A DNA stretch of 64,000 nucleotides from Agapanthus africanus (GCA_030015575.1 CM057344.1:598990410-599054409), one strand, 5' to 3'; shown: positions 1 through 10,417, counted from the stretch's first letter. A program made the numbers and translations. Notes: generated by a model from the letters alone, not told the origin.

Positions 1-3000
1 TGGATTCGGATGTTGGTGGATGAAGTCTCCGTGAATTTGGCATGAGTGGCATTGCTTCGCATACTCGAGGCAGTCCTGGGTCATCGTGGGCCAATAGTAA
101 CCCATCCGTTTGATTTTTAACTTCATCTTTGGGCCTGCTTGGTGAGAACCGCAAAGTCCGTCATGAACTTCCTGAATGACTCTTTCCGCTTCGTCAGGTC
201 CTAAGCATCTCAGCCATAGGGAATCAAACGATCTCTTGTATAGAATATCGTTGACGAAAGCGAAGGATAGAGCTCGTTTCATGAGCTGATGTCTTGAGGA
301 CGCTTCTTTGGGCATTCGGTGGGACTTAAAGTAGTCTATGAAGACTTCCCTCCAGTCTTCGGCCTTCTCATGGTCTTTTATTTGTAGGGTCGTCTGCTCA
401 ATCGTTCCCTTTTCTTCGCATGATTCCGGAGATATTTCTGCCGGGGCGAGCACTCGACGGCTTTGTACCACGATTCTGACGTCATCGAGGTTCTCGTCAG
501 CCAGTTCTTTAGCAAGTTTAGCCAACGCGTCTGCTTTGCTGTTTTCCGCGCGCGGTATGTTCTCCAAAGTATAGGAGGGAATTTGGGTCAATAGTTGTTG
601 CACCCTTTCGCCGTACTTCACCAACTCCGGCTTGCACGTTTGGTAGTCACCATTTACTTGACTAACGACCAGCCGAGAATCCCCGTATATAAGGAGGTCT
701 TCAATTCCCATGTCGATGGCGATCTCGAGGCCTGCTATCAGAGCTTCGTATTCAGCTTCATTATTTGTCCTCGGCTCTGTTAAGGAGAAGGCGAAGCGCA
801 TTATCCCTCCTTGTGGAGTTGTAAAGATGAGGCCTATCCCTGATTTGATCATTGGGATACCTTGTTTCTGCTTCTTTATGGAGGACGCTCCATCGAAATA
901 GAGTTCCCATCGGATACTATTGCCGCCAATCGCATCAAATGCATGCTCGTCCGGCAAATCGCAGTTCAGAGGAGAATCGGCCGGTATCGGGTGTTCAGCG
1001 AGGAAATCGGCAATGGCCTGGCCTTTTACCGCCTTGAGAGGTTGATACGTTATCGAGAACTCCATCAAGAGCAGGGCCCATCTAGCGAGTCGTCCCGTCA
1101 ATATGGCTTTTGACATCAAGTATTTAAGGGGGTCCACCTTCGAGATGAGACGGACTTCGTGTGCCAACGCATAGTGCCTGAGCTTTGTTATCGCGAAGAT
1201 TAACGCCAAACAATGTTTTTCAACGGGAGAGTGGTTGCTTTCTGCCCCCAGCAGCACTCGACTTAAGTAGTAGAGTGCTCTTTCTTTCCCCTGATCGTTC
1301 TCTTGTGCCCATAATGCGCCCAAGGAACCTTCGAGGGCGGTCGTATAAAGAATGAGGGGCTTTCCCTTAACTGGAGCAGCCAACACCGGAGGGTTCTGCA
1401 GGTATTGCTTGATCTCGTCTAGTGCACCTTGACATTTGTGGTCCCAAACGAATGGAGTTCCCTTTTTCATCAGGTGGCTGTAAGGACGGCATTTGCCCGA
1501 AAGATTAGCGATAAACCGCCGGATGTATGCGAGCTTCCCTTGGAGAGACCGCAACTGCTTGAGGGTTCTTGGCGGAGGCATTTCCATGATCGCCTTAATC
1601 TTTGACGGATCTATTTCAATACCTCGGTGTCGAACGATGAATCCCAGAAATTTGCCCGAGGAGACTCCAAACGCGCATTTGAGGGGATTCATTTTCAAAT
1701 TATATTGCCGAAGGCGTCGAAATACAGTCTCCAGATGTTTTAAATGCTCTTCGTACGACATGCTCTTCACTACAAGGTCATCGATATAGCACTCGACGAT
1801 GTCATGTATGAGATCGTCGAAGATCTTTGTCATGGCTCTTTGATAGGTAGCGCCAGCGTTCTTTAGGCCAAAGGGCATAACCCTGTAGCAGAATATACCC
1901 AAAGGGGTCCGGAAAGCGGTATGCTTCTGGTCTTCGGGATGCATCTTTATCTGATTGTATCCTGACGAACCATCCATAAAGGAGAAAACCTCGTGAGTGG
2001 ACGTGTTATCTATCATTAGCTCGGTTACTGGTACTGGGAAATCATCCTTGGGACAGGCTTTATTGAGATCCCTGAAATCCACGCATATGCGTACCGTCCC
2101 ATTCTTCTTCATTACCGGGACGATATTGGCGATCCAGTCGGGATATTGGACTTCTTGGATAAATCCAGAATCGATCAGCTTCTTGACTTCGGCGTTGATG
2201 CTCATCTCAAGCTCGAGTCGCATCCTCCTTGGCGCCTGCTTGACTGGCTTGATATCTGGGGATACTGCTAATCTATGCACAGCATTCTCCGGATCTAATC
2301 CTGGCATCTCGGAGTAGTTCCACGCGAAGCAGTCTTTATGCCGTAGAAGCACGTTCTTTAACGCAGCCACCCTCTCTTCGGATAACAGCTCGCTGACAAA
2401 TGTCGGTCGCGGGTCGTCTGCCGATCCCAACTCAATCTTCTTGAGGTTATCTGCAGTAGTATGTATACCATCTTCCAGTTCTTTCGGAGCGGGCGGAAAT
2501 TCTGAGATCACCTCATCATCGCTGTTCTCAAAGCACCGGGGAAGGTCATTTACGTTCTCGGGCTCTTCTCTTAATATCGTAATCGTATAACAGGTGCGAA
2601 CCCGCTCCCCGGACTGAGGTGGACCCGGTTCTGCTCTTGCGGCCTTGGGTTCATGCTTTTGTGGCGGCGTTACCCTCCAGCCGTCGGATAAAGCGAATCT
2701 GCCCTGTGGGTACTGGTCCTCGACCCAGTTCTTGAAGGTGAAGCAGTCTTCGGTAGGATGTCCTATGGTTCGGTGATAAGAGCAATAGCTCAGATGAGAA
2801 GCCTCGTTAGCTTGCTCAGGATGTCTAGACTCTGGAAGCGCGATCATTTGATGTTTTATAGCGAGCTTGAGTAACTTCTCCGTCTTGTCTCGGGGGAAGG
2901 AGTACGCTCGACTCATCTTCTTCATGAGGGACAAATCCGAGCCGTGCAACACCTGACCACGTAACCCTCTAATCCTGCGTCGTTGTTGTTGGCTCCTCTT

Positions 3001-3084
3001 TCCGCTTCTTGATTTATTTCCGTCTCTGCGTCGGGCCTTTCGTACAACGGATTGACGAGGATGAGCGTCTTTGTCTTTTGCAGC
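1..3084 (-). CDS. pol: Pol of Gypsy-1: third CHHC module, RT, RNase H, archaeal-type RNase H, integrase zinc finger (partial)
   Basis: This frame is open without a stop from 3084 to base 1 and is cut by the window edge. Order on the minus strand: third CHHC module near 2743-2790 (YCSYHRTIGHPTEDC); reverse transcriptase about 2300-1590 with VDFRDLNKACPKD, FMDGSSGYNQI and the catalytic YIDD at 1777-1788; Ty3-type RNase H about 1370-1120; a second, archaeal-type RNase H about 920-500 (FDGASS, NNEAEYEAL, YGDS, NSKADALA give the acidic residues); integrase HHCC finger about 165-15 (EVHDGLCGSH then CHSC). The second RNase H places the element in the Tat group. The integrase catalytic core lies outside the window. 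Confidence 0.93.
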
Positions 3085-3651
3085 CTATTGAAATAGACGT
3101 TGCGTCCTGGCCTTCTCGTAGATGGCCATTTCGCGGTTGTGGTCTTCCCGAGCTTTCTGACCCACTTTCCTGATAGACTTGCCCATTCGTTCTTCAAACG
3201 ACGGACTCGGCGCCTCAATCGCGGGGTCTAGTTTTGATAGGGGGTTGGCATCTCCTGACAGGGCGTCCTCCTCTTCATCAAAGGTATATATGGCGTAGCT
3301 ACTGTGGGCCCGTTCCCGTTTTCCGGCTCTTGCGTATCCAAGCCCGAGTGTTTCCATCTTCCCGTTGGGCAATTTGCGTTGAGTCCCGGGGACATCCCAA
3401 ATCCCGTTGTAGAACCGCGCCTGCCGAACGGTCTGTTCTAAGGGTACTCCTTGGCGCTTCAATAGCTTCTTTAATCCATTTGTATAGTATCTGGGCAGAC
3501 GGATGGGTTGGAGCCTGTCAAGTGTAGCATCCGCGCCATGCCAGATCTCTTTCTCTATTTTCGACTCTGAGGATCGGTAGAATAGGATCACCTTCTCACC
3601 CCTTCGCCTGGGAGGGACGTAGAATGTTTGCAGGTCCTGCACGTTGTGAGG
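3085..3651 (-). CDS. Protease to RT linker segment of Gypsy-1
   Basis: This is a short continuation of the same reading frame between two stops (3652-3654 and 3085-3087, both TAG). It aligns closely with Gypsy-2 at 34641-35220 (FYVPPRR, VILFYRSSE, EIWHGAD, RQARFYN motifs). I see no catalytic motif; the end is rich in charged helix-forming residues. At the 3085 stop the aligned Gypsy-2 codon is CAG, one C-to-T change away. I do not recognise a named domain. Confidence 0.7.
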   Translation of the reverse strand, partial: PHNVQDLQTFYVPPRRRGEKVILFYRSSESKIEKEIWHGADATLDRLQPIRLPRYYTNGLKKLLKRQGVPLEQTVRQARFYNGIWDVPGTQRKLPNGKMETLGLGYARAGKRERAHSSYAIYTFDEEEDALSGDANPLSKLDPAIEAPSPSFEERMGKSIRKVGQKAREDHNREMAIYEKARTQRLFQ

Positions 3652-5496
3652 CTAAAGCGTGTCAAGATCCTTGTAGTGTTCTCGCGGTGCCATAGTGATT
3701 TGCAAACTATGGTCATCGCTAGAGGGTGCTTGTATTGACAGCCGATTGGAGAACACAGCATTAACTTCATCTTCTGAATCACTTCCGAAGACCAACATGG
3801 GGGCGGGCGTCCCCAGGTTGTTGCGTTGAGATGGCCCTGCATAAACTATCTCTTCTTCTTCTTCGGTATCGCTCCCGAAAATAGGGATGGTGGCGGCGGT
3901 TTTGTTCTCCGGATTGCGACACCTTTCTGTATCCTCGAAATATGGCAAAAAGTACTTCGCATCTTCGTATTTGCGGACTTCGTTCACGGAAAATGGGTTT
4001 AACTCACCTGTTACGGTATACTCGAAACCATCCTTAAAGTACTTCATACACTGATGTTGTGTAGAAGGGATGATGTTGTATTCGTGTAACCAAGGACGAC
4101 CGAGCAAGGCGTTGTAGCAAGTCTTGGCGTCAATGACATGGAATTTGATGTCTGTGACGAGAAGTCCAAAGCGTAATGTTAGTATCACAGATCCGAGAGT
4201 CCGTGACGATTGTGAATCGAAACCGGAGATAGTAATTTTGTCACGAGCGAGGTGTTGCACACTCATGCAGATTTCCTTCAACACCCGAACATTAAGGAGG
4301 TTGACGGAGGATCCATTATCCACCAGGATTTTGCCTATCTTGATATCATGGCAGTATCCGGAGACATATAGGGGACGGTTATGGTCGCATGTCCCGAGAA
4401 GGAGGTCTTCATCACCGAAAGTGATGTCGGCTGTATGCACTTCCTCCAGTTCATCCTTCATCTTTTCAGTGGCGAGGCAGGCTTGGAATTGCTCAGATTC
4501 TTGTAACGCCTTAATTAGTGAGTCTCGCGCTTCTTTTAATAATAGGAGGGCATCGAGAATGCTAAGCTGAGAAGGCAGCTTCCTTAGGTGCGCGAGGATG
4601 TTATAGTCCACTTTACTCTTCCTAGGAGGGTCTTTCGTAGCCAGCTCTTTCGTGACTTGGTCATCTAAAGTGATATCTTCAGTGACCTTTTCTTTTCCCT
4701 TATCTTTTCTATTTGCGGGTCCAAGATTCTTCTCTGGGAGCGTGCGATTGCGCAGCTGAATGTTCTCGCAGGCCTCCGATTTCTCCTCTTTCCCTAAAGC
4801 GGATTCTTTAAAGAGAGGGCCCAGAGCCATTTCTTCGTCAGAGTCGCTCCCGAAGGTGAGAACTTGTGACCCCCCGGCATTAACCATGTAACAGTTACCA
4901 GTAGTTCTGTTGTGCCCATCGACAGTACTTCTTCGCTCCGGACGGCTCTTGCGTTTCATGCGCTTAAAATGTTGCCGACGAGTAACATATCCTTGCCACC
5001 ATATCTTAAAGGCGTCGCACTCCTCCATGGGATGTGATATTTTCCGATGATATGCGCAATAGTCAGGGTGCGTCTCTACCCCATCGTGTGTATTTCCTTC
5101 CGAGGGTGGTAGCTTCATTCCCATTGACATGGCTTTGGCAAACCTTTTCCTCGTCTTGAGTATCTTCTTGTCTACTTCGGATGCCTTTCGCTCTGGCAGG
5201 GGTAGTTCAACTCTTTCGTTCAGTTGCCCGCACTTGGCTCCTTCTGATGTGGCCATCTCACGCTCCTGGTCCGCTTTACATTTTAGACGAATCTCGTCTA
5301 GAAAAGCGTCGATCATTTCATCTGTTGGCGATGCACGTTCTGGTACAGGCTCTGCCTCCAGCTTCTTAATGCCAGGAGTTTTCCCATCATCGGTAAACGA
5401 GTGGGAGATTACGTTACAACTCACCACATATCCTTCGGATTCATCCGACGAGCTTTCTCCATCATCTTCCTCTTGAAAGATGTGGTTGAGGAACTC
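3652..5496 (-). CDS. Acidic linker, second CHHC module and aspartic protease of Gypsy-1
   Basis: The frame is the same as gag. The first part (5427 downward) is charged and holds a second zinc-knuckle-like module near 5015-5062 (YCAYHRKISHPMEEC, spacing C-x2-H-x4-H-x4-C). The retropepsin-like protease follows: catalytic VDNGSSVNLL near 4300-4340, with Asn in place of the usual Ser/Thr after the catalytic Asp, then the flap region and the ALLGRPWLH motif near 4090-4115. Three copies of an acidic FGSD(S/T) motif flank the protease (near 4830-4860, 3850-3885, 3770-3800). The protease would cleave Gag-Pol in the particle. The frame ends at TAG 3652-3654, then continues in frame. Confidence 0.85.
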   Translation of the reverse strand, partial: EFLNHIFQEEDDGESSSDESEGYVVSCNVISHSFTDDGKTPGIKKLEAEPVPERASPTDEMIDAFLDEIRLKCKADQEREMATSEGAKCGQLNERVELPLPERKASEVDKKILKTRKRFAKAMSMGMKLPPSEGNTHDGVETHPDYCAYHRKISHPMEECDAFKIWWQGYVTRRQHFKRMKRKSRPERRSTVDGHNRTTGNCYMVNAGGSQVLTFGSDSDEEMALGPLFKESALGKEEKSEACENIQLRNRTLPEKNLGPANRKDKGKEKVTEDITLDDQVTKELATKDPPRKSKVDYNILAHLRKLPSQLSILDALLLLKEARDSLIKALQESEQFQACLATEKMKDELEEVHTADITFGDEDLLLGTCDHNRPLYVSGYCHDIKIGKILVDNGSSVNLLNVRVLKEICMSVQHLARDKITISGFDSQSSRTLGSVILTLRFGLLVTDIKFHVIDAKTCYNALLGRPWLHEYNIIPSTQHQCMKYFKDGFEYTVTGELNPFSVNEVRKYEDAKYFLPYFEDTERCRNPENKTAATIPIFGSDTEEEEEIVYAGPSQRNNLGTPAPMLVFGSDSEDEVNAVFSNRLSIQAPSSDDHSLQITMAPREHYKDLDTL

Positions 5497-7386
5497 TTAC
5501 AGTGTGACAGGAGTTCGCGCCTTTTGATTGTACTCTTCCAGTGCGTCGATTTGCTTCTGCAAGTTCGTGTGCTCTTTTCCAGGCTTCACGGACTTCTTGG
5601 GTTTCTTCTTCTTTTTCTTCGAAGATTTTGACGATTGGGCGTGAGTATCTGGGCTCTTATCGTGAGTCTTTGTAGTCGGGCGGCGCCTTAGCATCCCTTC
5701 GATAATTTGAGGTTCAAGAGGGTCCTTCCATTCGATCGCAGGGCACGCATGAAGGTCTCTCAGCATTCTTTTGGTTTTAGTTGATAGCACGACCTCCCAT
5801 GGAGCTTCTTCAATAAAAGAACATGTTGCCCCCGGTGTATCCGCTTTCCTAGGAGCATGCGGCTGTGGTGGGTTTACCTTCCACTTTTCGGACAGTACAA
5901 ACTTTCCCTGGAGGTACTGATCTTCAATCCATCCTTTGAAGACGAAGCAATCTTCGATCGGATGACTTACCGTTTGATGGTAAAGGCAATAATTAGGGTT
6001 ATTCACTTCCGTGGGTTGCGGCGGTCGCCTTGGATTTGGTAGGTTTATAAGTCTGTTGCGTATTGCCAGCTCGAATAACCGTTTCGTCTTGTCCCGTGGG
6101 AACGAGTAGGGACGCTTCATCTTCTCATTATAATATCGACGTCTTTCCTCCAGTTGATCTGCCGGTTTCGGAGCGTTAGGTTGCTGTTGGGCATTTGAAA
6201 CAAAGGTTGCCCTTCCTTTACCCTTGTCATTCCGAGGTTCCGACTTCGGGGGAGGTGGTCTATGACCCATCTGGTCCATCTGAGCCAACTTGTCGATCAA
6301 AGCCTGGAATGTGGTTGGCTTAAAGAACATCATAAACTGGGAGATAGTTGCGTGAGGGTCTAGAGTTCCTACGAACATGCCTACCGCAGGTGCTTCTTCA
6401 ATGCGTTGCTCACATCTCGACCACAAGTTCCGCCAGCGTATAGCGTACTGGACCCAGGTTTCGCCCGGTTTTACCCTGGCGTTAATAAGTGCAGTTATTG
6501 GAGTGCGTTCGCTAGCACTTGCGAATCGCTGAGTGAACAACAACTCCATTTCAGCGAACATTTTGATAGAATCGTTCGGGAGTTCCGAATACCATTCGAA
6601 CGCTGTTTCTGATAAGCTGCCCACGAACTGGCGGAGCAACAGTTTATCATCACCGCCGGTGTTACCGCAGAGGGCCCGGAACTGGGCGACATGTTGATGG
6701 GGATTGCCGGTCCCCTTATACACGTGGAATTTTGGTATCGTGTAGCCTTGCGGGTATTTGATTTGGTCGTACCATCTCGGATACGGCCGCCCTGTTTTCA
6801 CGACTTGACCAGCTGCCTCAGTCGCGTGATGAACCCGGATTTGCTGGGCTATGTAGTCAGCCAAGTCAGCCTTAGAGATTGCCTCCTCCTTGGCCGTTGA
6901 GAGGGCCGGCGGTGGATTTGACGCTTCTCCTCGGTCGTCTTCAAGAACGATTGGGGGATCCTCGGCGGGTAAGTCCTGCTGGATCATCATTCCTATCATA
7001 TCTTGGAAGAGAAGGCCCATACGTTGTATGTTGGCCGCTTGTTCAGCAGCCTCTTTGTCTTTTTTCTCCAGTGTCCGGCGAAGGAATTCAGCGTCGGTTT
7101 CTTCCTCTCGGCGTGCGTCTGAGGACGTTTCCGGATTTTCTTTTGGCCCGGTGAGCGCGGCCATAGCATTCATCATTTCTTGAAGCTTGTGTTGCTGCTC
7201 CTGGGCCTTTATCACGGATCGGGTTAGCGGTCGGTGGCCCGTAGAAGTGCGGCTTTCCTCCTTTCCAGAGGCCATGTAAACAGTGTGCACCACCATGCCC
7301 CCAGACTTAGGGCGTCTGGGCTCGGTGCTTTTAGCCGTCGTTGCATGCTGGGGGGTCTTCTCTGGCCTCCTCCTTTTATGAGCCAT
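5497..7386 (-). CDS. gag: Gag polyprotein segment of Gypsy-1 with first CHHC zinc-knuckle module
   Basis: This 629-residue open frame carries a coiled-coil-like, Glu/Lys-rich N-terminal part (about residues 55-120), then a retrotransposon Gag capsid domain at about residues 195-350 (motifs GRPYPRWYDQIKYP, FHVYKGTGNPHQHV, LLLRQFVGSL, FEWYSELP, ITALINARVKPGETW). Next is a zinc-knuckle-like motif near 5945-5995 with spacing C-x2-H-x4-H-x4-C, where the second ligand is His rather than the usual Cys; it is preceded by YSFPRDKTKRLFELA and followed by FVFKGWIEDQY. The C-terminus has a Lys-rich patch of the SKKKKKKPKK type. The frame stops at 5497-5499 with TAA where Gypsy-2 has CAA, then stays open in the same frame into the protease region. 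Capsid assembly and RNA binding in a cytoplasmic virus-like particle is the family role. Confidence 0.9.
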   Translation of the reverse strand: MAHKRRRPEKTPQHATTAKSTEPRRPKSGGMVVHTVYMASGKEESRTSTGHRPLTRSVIKAQEQQHKLQEMMNAMAALTGPKENPETSSDARREEETDAEFLRRTLEKKDKEAAEQAANIQRMGLLFQDMIGMMIQQDLPAEDPPIVLEDDRGEASNPPPALSTAKEEAISKADLADYIAQQIRVHHATEAAGQVVKTGRPYPRWYDQIKYPQGYTIPKFHVYKGTGNPHQHVAQFRALCGNTGGDDKLLLRQFVGSLSETAFEWYSELPNDSIKMFAEMELLFTQRFASASERTPITALINARVKPGETWVQYAIRWRNLWSRCEQRIEEAPAVGMFVGTLDPHATISQFMMFFKPTTFQALIDKLAQMDQMGHRPPPPKSEPRNDKGKGRATFVSNAQQQPNAPKPADQLEERRRYYNEKMKRPYSFPRDKTKRLFELAIRNRLINLPNPRRPPQPTEVNNPNYCLYHQTVSHPIEDCFVFKGWIEDQYLQGKFVLSEKWKVNPPQPHAPRKADTPGATCSFIEEAPWEVVLSTKTKRMLRDLHACPAIEWKDPLEPQIIEGMLRRRPTTKTHDKSPDTHAQSSKSSKKKKKKPKKSVKPGKEHTNLQKQIDALEEYNQKARTPVTL

Positions 7387-8348
7387 GGAGGTTGAGGGGG
7401 CCGTTGAGGTGGGCGTCCAGACAGCCTTTTGGGGTTTAGCCTGGTGACCCGCTTCCGGTTGGATTTTCGGCTTCTTGTGCTGGCGGGAGAAGTTTGGATC
7501 GATGATCGAGTCCCGGGCCTGCCGCCAAACCTTATAGATTTTGGAAGACAGCCGTTGAGGAGATCGGGCTGTTCTGATTTTATTTCTACAATCTTTTTTA
7601 ATGGGGGAGGAGACCTCTTCAGCACTGCAGTAGGAGAATTCCTTCGCACCTTGTTTAGCATTTCGAAGCTGTTCCCAGTTGGAACAGCAGCATTAACTTC
7701 TGCCACCGGGGCCGATGGAGTCAACCCGGAGGGGGAATTGCCCCCAGCCTTCCTTACTCGGCGCCAATGGCGACGTCGAGCGTGTCGAGCGGACGGTGTA
7801 GGGTCAGCGGTAAGAATGGTTTCGTCTTGCCCCCTGTCTGGGTAGGGGGTCGCTGTTGGTGTTAGCCTGTCAAAGACCGACGTCCTTTGGGCAGCAGGAG
7901 CGGGGGCGGGAGCCGTCAATCTTGTAAAGACCGACCTTTTGGCCGGAGAAGCCGCCTTGACGATTTCGGGAACAGGAGCAGCCACTTTCTTAGAAGCAGC
8001 CTTCTCTGAGATTGTAGGCCCCATGATGGGTTTGCAGGATTTCTGGCCCAATCTAGAGAAGACCGAGGCGTTGACGTTGGGCGACTCGTTGAGAGGAGCC
8101 GCGACAGGGGTAAGACGATCAAAGACCGACTTCTTAAGAGCTTCCGTTGTCAGTACTGGAGCGGTGAAGTTTGTCGGCGGGAGCATGGTCCCAAAGAACA
8201 ATCCTGTGGTGGCGCGAGTGACCTGTTCCACGGGCATTGTGAATAGCGAAGCAGCTTGGGGTCCGTAGGCTATACCTCCTGGCGAGGCAGAGCGTTGGTT
8301 GCAATTGCAGTCTGAGCAGTTGAAGAATTTCACGGAAGTAGAAGCCAT
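7387..8348 (-). pseudogene. Leader domain upstream of gag, with VF(D/S/T)RL repeats, frameshifted
   Basis: The likely start is the ATG at 8348-8346, matching the start of the corresponding leader in Gypsy-2; an ATG further upstream at 8411 lies in untranslated leader. The product is Pro/Ala/Ser-rich with no catalytic motif. It contains four copies of a short motif, (S)VF(D/S/T)RL, each followed by a Pro/Ala linker, and a basic stretch RHARRRHWRR. In Gypsy-2 this domain is in the gag frame with one stop between them, so it was probably the N-terminus of Gag. Here a small indel near 7560 throws the reading frame out, and the open frame runs on to 7224 as nonsense. I do not recognise a known domain; a role as a Gag N-terminal interaction region is inference. 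Confidence 0.6.
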
Positions 8349-8477
8349 CGATCCTTTGCTTTCTGCAATAAGCAAGATGCCAATTCTTAGTATCTTGAAA
8401 CCCAAGGGCAACCATTAGCGAACCGCGATTGGTTCGCGAGTCACGACACACGAAGTGTGGAGTGGAAAGAGGAAAAG

Positions 8478-8495
8478 GTCCCACCGGACGTGCCA
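8478..8495 (-). promoter_or_regulatory. Primer binding site of Gypsy-1
   Basis: Five bases inside the LTR end the minus strand reads TGGCACGTCCGGTGGGAC, starting with the TGG that pairs with a tRNA CCA end. Gypsy-2 has the same site with small changes at 29828-29845. This form is typical of Tat-type elements; I suspect tRNA-Arg but did not check it against a tRNA. Confidence 0.75.
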
Positions 8496-9289
8496 GAATC
8501 TGTTCCCCTCCGAATGACGGCGCACAAGACTGCGATGTCTTGGCACTGAGACTCGGGGCAGATGCTAATTGGTGCTATCCGTCCACCTCTCCGAAGATGC
8601 CAAGTTGAATTATGGCACCGTGTATCGAAGGTTTAGACGGATGCGTCCGATGTAGCAGACTTCGTCAGATTCCCCCTCGTTTGAGGGGTTTTTGATTGTG
8701 GGGACGCTCTTCCCTGCAGGCGCAAGCCCCTGCAGTTAATTACGCTACCGCATTGCGGTAACAACTTTCTCCTTCTCCAGATGGTCACTTCGTGTCGTGA
8801 GTGTTTGTTTTGTTGCCCGTGGATTGTTTACGGAGACTGAGTTATGTCGTCGCCCGTAGGGCGTGGACTAGTCCAAATCCGTATTATCTTAGATTTGGGT
8901 TTGGGGGTTTGGTTTGAGGATACGTCAGCCGTACTCGAGGCTAAGATCAACTCAAACGTTTGTTAAGGATACGTTAGTCTCACTTTGAGACTAAGATCAA
9001 CTTAACGGGATCGTTTAGATCCGACAAAAGAGCATTTGGGGGCTCCATTGTTCCAGTTTAGGGACATAGTGGTCCATCGTATGTATGGCCGTCGGGACCC
9101 ATCACCTCTCTGACGACGTTGAAGGATTACAACGACGGATGTCAGAGGAGTTCAGAGATGTACCCTCAAGCCAGAGTCAATTGGGGGGATTCATAGTCCA
9201 GTCTGTTTGAAGGTTTAAGGATACGTTAGCCATCTTCGAGGCTAAGATCAACTTAAACGGGATCGTTTAGATCCGACAAAAGAGCATTT

Positions 9290-9500
9290 GGGGGCTCCAT
9301 GGGTAGTTTAAGGACATTGCGGTCCATGGGTAGTTTAAGGACATTGCGGTCCATTGTTAGTTTTAAGACATCTCGGTCAAGGTTAAGGACGTTGTAGTCC
9401 ATGGGCTTAAGGACCCCACAGTCCATTGTTAGTTTTAAGACATCTCGGTCAAGGTTAAGGACGTCGTAGTCCATGGGCTTAAGGACCCCACAGTCCATTA
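9290..9500 (-). repeat. GGAC/GTCC mini-hairpin tandem array in the Gypsy-1 LTR
   Basis: Units of about 30 bp read, on the minus strand, GGAC, six variable bases, GTCCTTAA. Versions such as GGACTGTGGGGTCC and GGACCGCAATGTCC keep the four-base arms while the loop changes. The same array occurs near the 3' end of the Gypsy-2 LTRs (about 29050-29265 and 50485-50750) and in its internal tail (42390-42890). Confidence 0.8.
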
Positions 9501-9640
9501 TGTGCTCTGGATGCTTCACACGGGTTCACTGCCGTGCTCTGCGAGGACCAGGCTCCGCTCTGGACGTTTTCCACGGGGTCAAAGAGTGACATTATCCGCG
9601 TTCCACGTAACCAGGAATTTGCATTAAACACGGGTTTAAG
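9498..9640 (-). repeat. Single copy of the 171-bp tail repeat inside the Gypsy-1 LTR
   Basis: Reverse-complemented, this stretch matches the unit repeated eight times at 41081-42385 in Gypsy-2 (CCTGGTTACGTGGAACGCGG, CAGAGCGGAGCCTGGTCC, ACGGCAGTGAACCCGTGTG). It is absent from the Gypsy-2 LTRs. It points to sequence exchange between LTR and internal tail within the family. Confidence 0.85.
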
Positions 9641-9917
9641 GACCCCGCAGTCTGTATCAATGTGTGGTCGTCGGGACTCGTCACCTCTTTGAAGACATTG
9701 AGGGATTACAATGCCAAGTATCAAAGGAGTGAAGAGATGTACCCTAGAACCGGAGTGGATTAAATAGTCCTTGGCCCAATTTGGGATCAAGACGAATTAA
9801 TTATGTTATGAGTCCATTGGCCCAGTTAATCACAAATTGAGGACTTATGTCCATCTTGGGCTAAGTCCAATCAGGAGTGGCTTTGCCTCCATCCATTTAG
9901 TCAATTGGGCCGAAGCC

Positions 9918-10165
9918 TAGTGTTAAACACTACAGAGCAATCAGTGTTGAACACTGGGAATGAGGTTGACAAGTTAGTGTTTAACACTAAGAGATAATTG
10001 GTGTTAAACACCAGCAACAAGGCTTTTCAAATTAGTGTTAAACACTAAAACAGATCAGTGTTGAACACTGCAGATAAAGCTTCTTAATTAGTGTTGAACA
10101 CTAAGGCCCAACAGTGTTTTAACACTGGGTTCGAGAGTTTCAATTTAGTGTTAAACACTAAGACA
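9918..10165 (-). repeat. AGTGTT(A/G)AACACT palindrome array
   Basis: About ten copies of the 13-base palindromes AGTGTTAAACACT or CAGTGTTGAACACTG, spaced about 20-30 bp. The same array occurs at 28385-28755 and 49825-50190 in the Gypsy-2 LTRs. It lies in the transcribed part of the LTR. Confidence 0.9.
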
Positions 10166-10380
10166 AGAGGGGTCACGTGGCAGCACGTGAGAGCGCCCTC
10201 CCTTCATTTATTCTGCTGAGATTATCGTATCTTTCAGAGCATCACGTGCCATCACGTGATGGGCATTCAAATGCCTATGTATTAGAGCTTCTGCCAAGGG
10301 TCACGTGGATCACGTGGGGTGCTGCCTCAAAGGGACTTTCTGTAGATCTCTTGGGGGGTCACGTGATGACACGTGACCCT
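10166..10380 (-). repeat. Paired CACGTG sites, downstream cluster of the Gypsy-1 LTR
   Basis: Four pairs of the palindromic G-box CACGTG. Three pairs have exactly four bases between the boxes and one has three; outer bases usually extend the palindrome (GTCACGTG on the left, CACGTGAC on the right). Confidence 0.9.
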
Positions 10381-10417
10381 GCCTCTATGTATTTTGTTTA
10401 GAGGCTTTGTTAATCTT

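Noticed and set aside
7429-8268. Plus-strand frames over the Gypsy-1 leader
   Set aside because: Shadows of the minus-strand leader, which aligns with the plus-strand leader of Gypsy-2.
9253-9790. Minus-strand frames rich in DVLKL and GVLKP repeats
   Set aside because: Translation of the GGAC/GTCC tandem array in the LTR; the same is true of similar frames near 29074, 42565 and 50508.
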